A stretch of DNA of 34,451 nucleotides from a virus, in the IMG/VR virus record IMGVR_UViG_3300020385_000032, positions 1 to 34,451 of that record; one strand, written 5' to 3'. The translations under genes were made by a program, and so were the position numbers. Positions 7,740-16,800 of the stretch are shown piece by piece. The notes under the pieces are model-generated. The model searched no databases, was not told where the DNA came from, and saw only the letters and a program-made list of their open reading frames with translations. Within the stretch, counting starts at the first letter, position 1; every line of letters begins with the position of its first letter.

Positions 7740-10100
7740 TTACTGACTTTGTCCATCCACGAACAAGGAACCTAGTTCATTGTCGGACTCATTGGTTGTT
7801 GTTTTTCTAAAGTTAATAACTCCAAACATACCAGTGCTTCGGGGGTTTGCATCGGCGAAGACGAAGGTATTTGAATCTTTTGTAAACGAGTTTCCAGTTT
7901 TACAAACATTTTCATTGAAAGAACCAGAAACCTGCTGCTCGCTTCCCTCATTCTGAGCAAGACTCGAAAGATTGTTGATGTCAAATATTGCAGAAGCAAA
8001 ATGACCACCTACGACAATATCAGAGCCACTGTTATTGTTTACAGTTAATTTTAATCCAACGCGGTTCAGCCCGCCGCTAGAGGTCTCCACCTTTTCCACA
8101 GTAGCTTTAACTCCATTACCAGCCGTTCGAGTCGAAGCCCAAGGTGGGAACAATTCTATTGCGGTGCCACCACTACCAAGATGTATCGTATATGATGCTG
8201 TGGTCTGATCGTTAATCGCATCTCGAACTGCTTTTTCGGTGACAAGGTTGGTGTCAGTAGCGGTGGACGAGGGAGAAACCTCTGTTAAGATTTTGTTCAC
8301 GGGAGTCGATGAGCTGTTCGTGAAAAGAAGACCTTTGCTTCCGAGTGAAAGATTGGCTTTCTCCTCAGGAGGCCCGTTCGTTCCGATTGACGCAATGCCG
8401 TATGTTTGATCGGTTGTTGATGTTTTTTGCAGCGACATCAAAGGACTGTTGCCGCTGTTGAGAACCTCAAACTTAGGCGCACCCGATCCAAGACCGTCTA
8501 GGTTGACTGAGAATCCGTTTCTTCCTGAATCTGGTCCACCAAATCTTACATGGGGGAATGTAGAGGTAAAGTTTGCTGCGGAAGTATCAATCTGGAAGAT
8601 CTGTTCGGCGCTGCCCTTGCCATTGGCGCTCTCAACGTATTTCGTGAGCAAGTTATATGCTTTGAACTTCACGGGAGTGTTTGACGCATCGTACATTACA
8701 ATGTCACCGTCTGATGGTGTGATGCTGACATCCGTAAGATCTGTGAGCGGAATCTGAGTTGTTAGGTTATCAATAACCGCAGCCGCTGCATTTGCAGTCG
8801 TCTTGATGATCCAGTTGATTGCGACTGTTGGCTGGAGGTTGTTGTGTGATTCATTAGAACCAACAGTTTCACTTTGTACTTGCTGTCCTTTGTATCCTGC
8901 ACCACTGGAGTTGTTTACCGAGAACGGGGAATTTGGATTACTTGTTGAATCTACTTGTCCATGTTGTCGATCAGAATCTGTTTCTTTGACCTCGTGACTG
9001 TGAGCTGCCAACTCAGCCTCTGTAAGCGTATGCTCATACTCACCAAGAATCGATCCGCGAGGACTGTTGCGATCTGTTACGATCAGAGTTCCTTCTTGAT
9101 CGTTTCCTTCGGGAGTAAGCGATGCAGATCCCATGACAACCTTACCGCGCAAGTCAGGTTTTCTGAATGCGGTGGTTGTAACTGTTGGAGAAGATAGTGT
9201 GATGGTAGAACTTGGCTGATCGGATTCTGCCTTAGGAGTTAAGGAACCAGCATAGATGACACCATTAGATACACTGACCTGTTGGGGAATCGACAGATCC
9301 GTTTCGAATGATTCGTTATGTGGAGTAAAGCCATCAATTGTTCCTGTTGATTTTAAGTAGTCAACATCAACTGTGATTTGGTTCAGAGCAAGATCAATCG
9401 AAACGATACGTCCCGTGATACCACCACCCTGCTGAACCACTTGACCGACTACAATTCCTGCGCCTGAAGTAATAGCCGAACTCTGAATTGTAACGTGGTA
9501 TCCGAACTCTCTACCGATTCTATTATACAGATCGATGAACGCAGTTGTGGACAATGCTCCACCATCGCAGAGTGACCATGTTACTGGAACATCATTTGCT
9601 TGTCCAGCATAAGGTTCGATTGTACCAACGGGTTGAATTCCGTCTAGGTTAACAACAGAAGAACCGCCAATTACGGTTCCGATGAAGTTGGTGACAATTG
9701 CCTTGGTTCCCTCTGATCTAATCAGAACTGGTTTGATTACTTGACCAGCAGTGCTTGGAGGAATCTTATCAACAAAACCTGCTGTAATTCCAGATAAGAA
9801 GAATACGTCATCATCTTCGAGTGCATACTCACTATCAAAGTTTGCAGTAGATATTTCACCACCGTAAACCAGAACAAAGGAAGAGCCTTCTACAGATTCT
9901 ACAACTCCAATGACTTCTGAGTTTGCGGCACTATCTGCTATTGCTGGAGTATAGAAGTCATTAGGCACACCAGTCGCAGCTTCTCGGTTGAAACGAAGAG
10001 CTTGTCCCGCTTTGAAGGTATGTCCACTCACAGTAATGGTATTACGCATCGACTTACCGTCGAGTAATCCACCTGTAATTTTAATATGACTTTGTGCCAA
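7740..10100 (-). CDS. Collar-domain tail fibre protein (gp12-like architecture), TTG start
   Basis: A 786-aa protein. The start codon is TTG, fixed by AAAGGAG seven bases upstream; the frame meets a stop just upstream and the next in-frame ATG is residue 18. Residues 19-150 are a beta-rich module (SEVIGVVESV, FVLVYGGEIS, KAIVTNFIG) shared with the 1183-aa fibre. Residues about 153-435 are a phage tail-collar domain: PVGTIEPYAG, TWSLCDGGALS, KPDLRGKVVMG, an AAHSHE His pair and the closing LQPTVAINWIIKT. The collar is split by about 100 residues (205-312) inserted after IGREFGYH. The C-terminal 350 residues carry TEKAVRDAIND and beta-rich repeats without a named domain. In T4, the collar domain is in the short tail fibre gp12, where a His pair binds metal. 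Confidence 0.78.
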   Translation of the reverse strand: MAQSHIKITGGLLDGKSMRNTITVSGHTFKAGQALRFNREAATGVPNDFYTPAIADSAANSEVIGVVESVEGSSFVLVYGGEISTANFDSEYALEDDDVFFLSGITAGFVDKIPPSTAGQVIKPVLIRSEGTKAIVTNFIGTVIGGSSVVNLDGIQPVGTIEPYAGQANDVPVTWSLCDGGALSTTAFIDLYNRIGREFGYHVTIQSSAITSGAGIVVGQVVQQGGGITGRIVSIDLALNQITVDVDYLKSTGTIDGFTPHNESFETDLSIPQQVSVSNGVIYAGSLTPKAESDQPSSTITLSSPTVTTTAFRKPDLRGKVVMGSASLTPEGNDQEGTLIVTDRNSPRGSILGEYEHTLTEAELAAHSHEVKETDSDRQHGQVDSTSNPNSPFSVNNSSGAGYKGQQVQSETVGSNESHNNLQPTVAINWIIKTTANAAAAVIDNLTTQIPLTDLTDVSITPSDGDIVMYDASNTPVKFKAYNLLTKYVESANGKGSAEQIFQIDTSAANFTSTFPHVRFGGPDSGRNGFSVNLDGLGSGAPKFEVLNSGNSPLMSLQKTSTTDQTYGIASIGTNGPPEEKANLSLGSKGLLFTNSSSTPVNKILTEVSPSSTATDTNLVTEKAVRDAINDQTTASYTIHLGSGGTAIELFPPWASTRTAGNGVKATVEKVETSSGGLNRVGLKLTVNNNSGSDIVVGGHFASAIFDINNLSSLAQNEGSEQQVSGSFNENVCKTGNSFTKDSNTFVFADANPRSTGMFGVINFRKTTTNESDNELGSLFVDGQSQ

Positions 10101-10107
10101 AAATCTG

Positions 10108-10114
10108 CTCCTTT
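10108..10114 (-). promoter_or_regulatory. Shine-Dalgarno deciding the TTG start of the collar-domain fibre
   Basis: The minus strand reads AAAGGAG, then seven bases, then TTG-GCA-CAA. It lies in a 26-base gap after the previous fibre gene. An in-frame TAA overlaps this site, so no earlier start is possible. Confidence 0.75.
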
Positions 10115-10126
10115 AGAGTATGTATA

Positions 10127-13100
10127 TCAAAGTTCTGCGTCTACATCCCAGCCTGTTGCTTGCTGATCTGTTGTACCTGTGCTTGCCCATGTCAAACTTC
10201 TTTTACCTATGGTTTCTATTGCTGGTGTGCCTGAACCAGTCAGTGTGATCAGTCCAACACGAACATCAGTTGTTAGTGGAACTTTCCTCATGGTTACTGG
10301 GAAGAATAGTGTATTTCGATCAGCGGGGGCACCATCGTTCTGTGATAGATTATCATCTCTCCAGTAGTACCTCTGCAACAGCGGAAGTTCTTCGGCAACA
10401 CTCAGGTATTCGAACGGAGTTGGAGTTGAGCCTTCTTCAAGTTGAACTTGTGCAATGCTCAAAGTTCCTGTGTAGTTAATATCAGAGGTTCCAACGTAGC
10501 CTCTCTCTCCACCCTTTACTGCGGTGTGGAAAATTAAGCTAAGGTATGTGTCTTCTAGGTTGTTGTAACCGAACGTTACTTCTGGAACCACAATGCTGGC
10601 AGTGTACTTCTTCCAAGTTCCAGTCTCTTCAATGCGGAAATCTTTGATGTTGTAGAATGGCTCTGCTCCCAGATCATTCTTTCTTTGTAGTCCGACATGG
10701 AAGTTTCCAACAACATCTCCATTTGCCCAGAAAGACAGTGTAGCGTTTTTATGATTCAGGGTTCTATAATCTTCAATTCTCTGTTCAAGTGCAGCAAACT
10801 GAGCTGTCTTTAGATCATCTGAACGTCCCTTGAGTTTGATATAGTGCTTTGGAAAATTGCCAGATTCTAACTTTTCGGGTACACCAGTTGTGACATTGAA
10901 GTTGCCTCGTTGCACCTCACGAGTCATGTCACTATCGCCACTACTCGTTCTCTTCCATCTGTCTGCGGAGTAGAAATCTGTTGAGGTTGTATCGGCGGCA
11001 GCTCCAGTTGCAACCTGTCTTTCCCAGAAGTCAAAGTTACCGTTGAGAAGAAGGTTCTTACGAGATCCGTATGACTTCTTGAGACGAGTGAGGGAGTTGT
11101 CTACGACTTGTTCAACTCCAGTGATGAAAAGTTCAACACGGTGGTTAGGACCCGAGACTATAATAAATTCTAAGTCGGTTTGACTTGAATCTATTGGAAT
11201 GTTAATGAAATCTTCTTGGAAGAACGTCGTTCCAACAGCGGAATCGGAACTCGGTGAATCGACTGATACGCATTTTCTGAAGTTTCCATCTGGATACTTG
11301 TAATAGACACATGCACGAGTTAGAGTGGAACCAGTCGATCTAAATCTTAAACTACAACGTCTTAATCTTTCTGGGAAAATACCAACACCAGAATCTGTTA
11401 GATCTAATTTTCTTACGGTGACTTCTTGTATTCTATCGGGACCCACAGTTCCATTGAACACTGTGAATGCTCTATCTGTTTCTGATACAAGACTTGATAT
11501 TAAATCGAACTCGCCATCACCGTCTAGACCGTTTTGACCAAATGTAAGGTTTTCACCGACAGGCTGGAACTCAACATCTCCACCGAGAATCTGTGTACCG
11601 TCGAGGAGTGCGTTGACTCCCTTGGTGCGAATGATCCAGACGAGGGTGAGGTATGGTGGGCGGTTTTCGTGAGCTTCGGCAGCAGACTGTGCGCCAATCT
11701 CTTCTTCGGCTGCATTTCTAACACCGGTAGTTTGGTTAAATCTATCTGGGGAATCATTTCCTCCAAGGTTCCCTGTGCCACTCCCTCCCGAGCTGTTTGC
11801 TCGTCTCGCACCGTGGAAGTGTTCGGGTAAACCAGACTCTGCGGCGGAGAGTGTGACTTCAGCCAGTCCTCCCGCTTTACCTAATTCATCAGAACCCTTT
11901 CGATCACCAGAGTCTGGGTTGGTTCCCTTTCCGATGATGAATCTGTCTGTGAGATCGGGAAGTTTAAACGTACCGCTTGGTTCATTGCCGTCTGCGAAAG
12001 GAAAGTTCTCTCTTTCGAAATGTTTATGTAGATCTGTAAAATCTGCTATGTTTAGATATTGACCATCACACAGAGCATATCCATCGGGAATCTCTGTTCC
12101 ACTGAACGCCATGATTGCACCAACGGGAACATCAATTGTGTTGTTCTCTTCTGTGTCATCAAAGAGAATACCACGAAGGTTGGTGACGATTGCCGTGCTT
12201 TGGGAAGTCGCTACGAATAGTGGCTTGTTAATATCGTTGTTACCGAACCCACCAGCATCCACCAGATCGGTGTTTCTGATTACGTTTGCAAAGGTTGCGC
12301 TTGTTCCCGTTGGGGTGATATAGTGAGTATCACCAGCGGTCATCGCATTACATCCATGACCAGTTACTTCTGGGAATCGAATCTGACCACTTAGAACCAT
12401 CTCAAAGATATCCGCACTGTTTACTTTCTCAACAATACCAACGACTTCATCAAGACCATCTTGTGACTCTGCGACCCGATATTGACTAATCGCTCCATCA
12501 TAATAGAGAGCATGTCCGTTTGTAAATCCGTGAGCGGTCTGAGAAATCTGAATCTTGTTGGAAACCAGTGCGTCTGCGGCTCTTTGTTCCTGTGCAACTT
12601 CAGCACCGATAAAGTTCTTGACGATTGCTCTATCTGTAGTAAGTCCGATCAGAACAGACTTCTGGAAGAAGTCTTCGTTTGTTGGTTTGGTTGGTGTGAT
12701 CTTACCTGCGTTTGCAGTGTCAACAAAGTATGCTTGTCCTGCGACCAGAGCGGCATTACCTTCGTTGATTTGACTGAAATCACCGATGATCTCTCCAGAA
12801 AGAGACAGTTCAAATCTGTTGTCGTTGTATACTCGTGATACAACACCAATCACCTCGGATGTTGCAGCATTGTTTGCAAGTGCTTTGGTATACTTACCAT
12901 CTGCTGTTTTCATGTAGACGGGCATACCAAAACTAAGACCATGTGAGGTTTGATCCACAGTGATTTTGTTTGCACCGTTGACAATGCTTACATACCCATC
13001 GTCATTTACATAGAGTGCATCTGCTGACTGTCCCGCAGCAATGTCGGTGTTGAATGCTCGGATGAGAGTATCTGAAGCAGTAAGACCACCAGCGATTCCA

Positions 13101-13678
13101 GTTCCGGCAGTAAATCCAAAGATCAGTCCCTTGGTTGCGTTTCCACCTGAAGCACCTGTTGCAATTCGAACACCATCACCGCTTGAGCTAATACTCTTTT
13201 GATCTGCAAAGTCTAGGTTCTGGTTGATGTTGAACGCAGCGTTCGTATATTTCCATAGGAATTCTTTATCACCACTCGATCCACGGATGATGAAACCACC
13301 ACCCGCACTGTTGCCAGAGAAGTCCATGATCTCTTGATCATTCGCGGTGTTACCTGCGGTAGCACCAAGAACAATATTGAAGTCGTCCACGGTAAAATCA
13401 GTTGAGTTGATTGTTGTGGTGTTACCATTAACGGTTAGATTTCCGTTAAATACCATATCCTTTTGGATTGGTGAGATAACTTCGATGTGAAGAGCGCCAT
13501 TAGTATCAGTTCCAGCCGAAATACCATCACCAGCAGAACCACCAGCACTAAATGGGCTGTAGATTTCTAGACGGTTTAGTTTGTTTATGATCTCATTGTT
13601 TGTTAAAGTAAACCACTCGTAAAAGGTATCACCTAATACGAGTTCTGGTATATCATAACTGTTTGTTTCAACGCCCAT
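10127..13678 (-). CDS. Large modular tail fibre with collar domain and C-terminal jelly-roll-like module
   Basis: A 1183-aa protein. Order of parts: an N-terminal baseplate-attachment-like region (ELVLGDTFYEWFTLTNNEII, then FNGNLTVNGNTTTINST, a common opening of marine myovirus fibres); two related beta modules at about 238-356 and 375-503, each with an HG....PVYM/HALYYD strand, a VIGVV/VVGIV strand and LSGEI/LSGQI; a tail-collar domain at about 515-690 (VPVGAIMAFSG, IPDGYALCDG, KLPDLTDRFIIGKG, LPEHFHG, NRPPYLTLVWIIRT); a linker; and a C-terminal jelly-roll-like module at about 875-1091 (NLLLNGNFDFWERQ, DRWKR, ALEQRI, AQVQLEEG). The LLQRYYWR end is typical of adhesin tips. The EHFHG pair corresponds to the metal-binding region of T4 gp12. 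It overlaps the small upstream coiled-coil gene by 11 bases. Confidence 0.82.
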   Translation of the reverse strand: MGVETNSYDIPELVLGDTFYEWFTLTNNEIINKLNRLEIYSPFSAGGSAGDGISAGTDTNGALHIEVISPIQKDMVFNGNLTVNGNTTTINSTDFTVDDFNIVLGATAGNTANDQEIMDFSGNSAGGGFIIRGSSGDKEFLWKYTNAAFNINQNLDFADQKSISSSGDGVRIATGASGGNATKGLIFGFTAGTGIAGGLTASDTLIRAFNTDIAAGQSADALYVNDDGYVSIVNGANKITVDQTSHGLSFGMPVYMKTADGKYTKALANNAATSEVIGVVSRVYNDNRFELSLSGEIIGDFSQINEGNAALVAGQAYFVDTANAGKITPTKPTNEDFFQKSVLIGLTTDRAIVKNFIGAEVAQEQRAADALVSNKIQISQTAHGFTNGHALYYDGAISQYRVAESQDGLDEVVGIVEKVNSADIFEMVLSGQIRFPEVTGHGCNAMTAGDTHYITPTGTSATFANVIRNTDLVDAGGFGNNDINKPLFVATSQSTAIVTNLRGILFDDTEENNTIDVPVGAIMAFSGTEIPDGYALCDGQYLNIADFTDLHKHFERENFPFADGNEPSGTFKLPDLTDRFIIGKGTNPDSGDRKGSDELGKAGGLAEVTLSAAESGLPEHFHGARRANSSGGSGTGNLGGNDSPDRFNQTTGVRNAAEEEIGAQSAAEAHENRPPYLTLVWIIRTKGVNALLDGTQILGGDVEFQPVGENLTFGQNGLDGDGEFDLISSLVSETDRAFTVFNGTVGPDRIQEVTVRKLDLTDSGVGIFPERLRRCSLRFRSTGSTLTRACVYYKYPDGNFRKCVSVDSPSSDSAVGTTFFQEDFINIPIDSSQTDLEFIIVSGPNHRVELFITGVEQVVDNSLTRLKKSYGSRKNLLLNGNFDFWERQVATGAAADTTSTDFYSADRWKRTSSGDSDMTREVQRGNFNVTTGVPEKLESGNFPKHYIKLKGRSDDLKTAQFAALEQRIEDYRTLNHKNATLSFWANGDVVGNFHVGLQRKNDLGAEPFYNIKDFRIEETGTWKKYTASIVVPEVTFGYNNLEDTYLSLIFHTAVKGGERGYVGTSDINYTGTLSIAQVQLEEGSTPTPFEYLSVAEELPLLQRYYWRDDNLSQNDGAPADRNTLFFPVTMRKVPLTTDVRVGLITLTGSGTPAIETIGKRSLTWASTGTTDQQATGWDVDAEL

Positions 13679-13853
13679 CTATTAGTCTCTCAAGCAAAGT
13701 TTTTATAGATTCTAGATCATTCTTTACAGTATTTAGTTCTTTTTTAAGACCTATAATTTCATTTTTAAGTTTAGTCTTCGAGTTTGTTTTATAGAGTATG
13801 GCATTTGTACCATCGTCTCTAAACACGTCATTTCTTCCCTTTACCCGCTTCAT
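13668..13853 (-). CDS. Small coiled-coil protein upstream of the main tail fibre
   Basis: A 61-aa protein beginning MKRVKGRNDVFRDDGTNAIL. The N-terminal half looks like the short 'R.D..RD..T.AIL' proteins common next to fibre genes in T4-like marine phages. Residues about 30-58 (IIGLKKELNTVKNDLESIKT) show a clear heptad pattern of a coiled coil. Its start overlaps the stop of the DUF4815 gene (ATGA) and its end overlaps the 1183-aa fibre by 11 bases, so all three are translationally coupled. It may be a small structural or assembly factor for the fibre, which is inference from the neighbours. The function is unknown. Confidence 0.75.
   Translation of the reverse strand: MKRVKGRNDVFRDDGTNAILYKTNSKTKLKNEIIGLKKELNTVKNDLESIKTLLERLIDGR
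13700..13707 (-). promoter_or_regulatory. Candidate late-type promoter upstream of the main fibre gene
   Basis: The minus strand reads TATAAAAA, one base different from the T4 late promoter TATAAATA, 21 bases before the 1183-aa fibre start and inside the small coiled-coil gene. Spacing is compatible with a short leader, but AT-rich octamers arise often by chance here. This is a weak candidate. Confidence 0.2.
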
Positions 13854-16800
13854 GATGTACCGTGTTCAAGAGCAACTGTTCTTACGGACTTTACTATTGG
13901 AATGACTGTTCCATCGGGATCAACTACTGAAGCTCCTTCACTGTCATTCTTTCCTGAGTACAGACAGATTTTAATAGCAAATGTACTATACTTTGTGTTT
14001 GTGTTACTCAATCTAAATTCTTCTGTTATGATCGTAGATTCATCTTCTGAGAATTTTTCTTCGTTTATTCTTTGTAATCTTCTATATGGTAGTAAGTCAA
14101 AGTCGGTTTGATCTCCAACCTTTCTTGCTTTCACATATATTTCATATTGAGTGTTTTCTGGTTTTATCGAATCAACAAACACATGGAAATCATTTGCAGC
14201 ATTATCATCAATCAATTCTACTCGCTTGGAAATATACCGAACAGAAGAGCCGCTTGAAGTACCCAGTGGATTTTCATCATCCTGAGTTCGAATATTATTA
14301 TTCACTTCATTTTCGATGTGTAGCAGTGCAGTAGATCTACTGTCCATTACGGGGGAAACATCTGAATTCCCATTCAGGAAGCTAACCGTCAGTGATCCAG
14401 CATCTGTATTTACTGTCTTCTCTTCGTTTAGGCTAATGTTAGAGTTTTCATTGATTGCTGCATTATCTAAAAGGGAATATGTAATTTGCGTTTCGGTTGT
14501 CACTGGTTTTTGAATGTAACTAATTACTCTTGATAGGTGCGCTTTGTGACTGGATCCACTATTAGCAGCCTTTAGAGTTATGTTTTTATTTCCCGATGTT
14601 ACAAATTCACAACGATTAGCTATGAACATTAAATCTTTGGTGTAATCAGGTTCTGCAATATTAGTGTTCTGTGGTCTAAACAGTTTACCACTATACACTT
14701 GTTTCTGTATTCTGATGGCATTATCTGTACTAGACGCAAGTTCAGTTGCACCTGTAGTCGCTGTGTATAGTTCATAGTCTTTCGAGTTTGATGTTACACA
14801 CAAAGCATACTCGCCTGGTTCGAGATATACTGGAGTGTCGAACGTTACCTTAGTTCCTACGGTTGGGATTGTCTGATTTATTGAAATACTAGATGGGTAA
14901 ACGACAACTTCAGAGAATGGAATAATGGCAGATGGATGTGGGTATCCGTTTTTAGTGGGACGGATTTGGAACGTTACAGGCAGAGTTGAATCTTTCTTCC
15001 CAAAGAATACTTCGAGGTTCTGAAGGAAAATTCCCTGTGGGTTTTCGGATTCGTCAACAAAGAAAGTTTGTGCGAATGGATCTATCCATTGGTACTTCTT
15101 TGAAGTTCTAAGTTCTGACTTTCTTGTGTTAACATCAGAAGGAACCGAACTGCTGGTTACAGTTTGTCTTCTTCTGATGATAGGTCGCACAGAAGAAACA
15201 GTCTGTGAACTTGTTTCGTAAACTCCCTGAGCATAGAGGATTGTTTCTGCGACTGTAGTGTTTGCAGTATCTACGATCTTTAGAATTCTTTTACCAGTCA
15301 GGAAAGTTGAAGTTGGGAGCAACAAAGTAAACTGTTGAAGTTTTCCTGTATCGTCAGTTGTGTTTGACCAAGATGGTGTTGTGATGTAGCTTGTTGCTAG
15401 GGTATTATCAATGAAAACATTAACAGCGGTATTTGGTTTGAGGTTTTCTGTTGTGACAGTTATGACCTTTGATCTCATGTATGGAACAACACTCAGGTCT
15501 ACTATTTTCCCCTTTAGTGTCTTTATGATATGATCAGGGAAACTCGTCATAGATGAAACTATTTCGTTTGATCTTTGTTCTACACTCTTGGTTCTTCTTT
15601 GTAGAATCAAGTCCTTCTCAAATCTCTGTCTCATAGTATTAAGAGATTCGTTTACTCTCGGAATAGAAAGAAGATTTTTTACCTTGCTGCTATTTGGTTT
15701 TTTATCAGTTGCGATTCCAGACCAAATTGCCTCCCAGTCGTTCCACTGAGATCCAAAGCCAACTCTATTATCATCATATGATGTTGCCATCCAAGCATCA
15801 TTTTCTCCTAGCGTGTTTGTCTTCACACGAGGCCGTTTAGTTTCATCGAACCAAACATCAATTGGATCATCAACATGAATTCTACCGACCCAGTTAGTAA
15901 CCTGATACGGGTTGATCGAAGTCTTTTCACTTGCTTTGGTTTGCGCTGCAAGAGTTGAACCAGTAGAAGAGTAATTTACCATTACTATTCCATTTCCATC
16001 AACTGTAAGTCCAGCATCAATACTGTCCACACTTAAGCTATATGCATGAGTTTTAAATGCTGGTCTTAGCTCTTTGTTTTGGATATCTATTGCACACTTA
16101 TAGTCATCTTTCGAGACATCACCGATACCATGTCCACCGAAGTCATCAACAAGAATTGCTTTCTTGTCTGCTTCTCTACCGGACTCCATTCTATCATCAA
16201 AGGATATGGCATCTACTTTTGCCTCTACGCTGGTAAGTGAACTGAGAAGCTCAACTTGCTCAAGCCGTTTATCCACATCACCAATTTCACTCATCGTGTA
16301 TCGTTTATGTGGTGTTCTCTCCAGAACGACATCATCTGGATTGTGAGTATATGCAGGGACAATTAGTTTATATAAAGTTAAAGAGTTTTCCATATCCTCT
16401 GGGGGAACTGGAGATAGACTTGGGAATCCTTTGACTACTTTAAACACAGTGGTCTCGTTGTTGAGATCTCTATTCAATACCAACTTGTCTATTCTTGGAA
16501 GGTAATAATCATGCTTAACTTTGAGAACGTCATTCTCTCTAGATTGAGTTATCTGGAACACGGGAACAGAAGAAGAACTTAGAATATTAGCGGCAGGAGC
16601 ATCTTCAGTTCCACTGGATGGATCATTTGGGTTGAGTCTTCTTGGTTCGTCACGAGTAAACCTAAAGTCTACACACGAATTTAAAGATGTCGTCTTACCA
16701 GAAATTGGACTTGTAAAAAGAGGAATGTCTTCATAGTTAAATTCCTGCTCTCCCACGGGATATGAATCCACTGTAAGTGGTCCAAATCCATCATGCTCAA

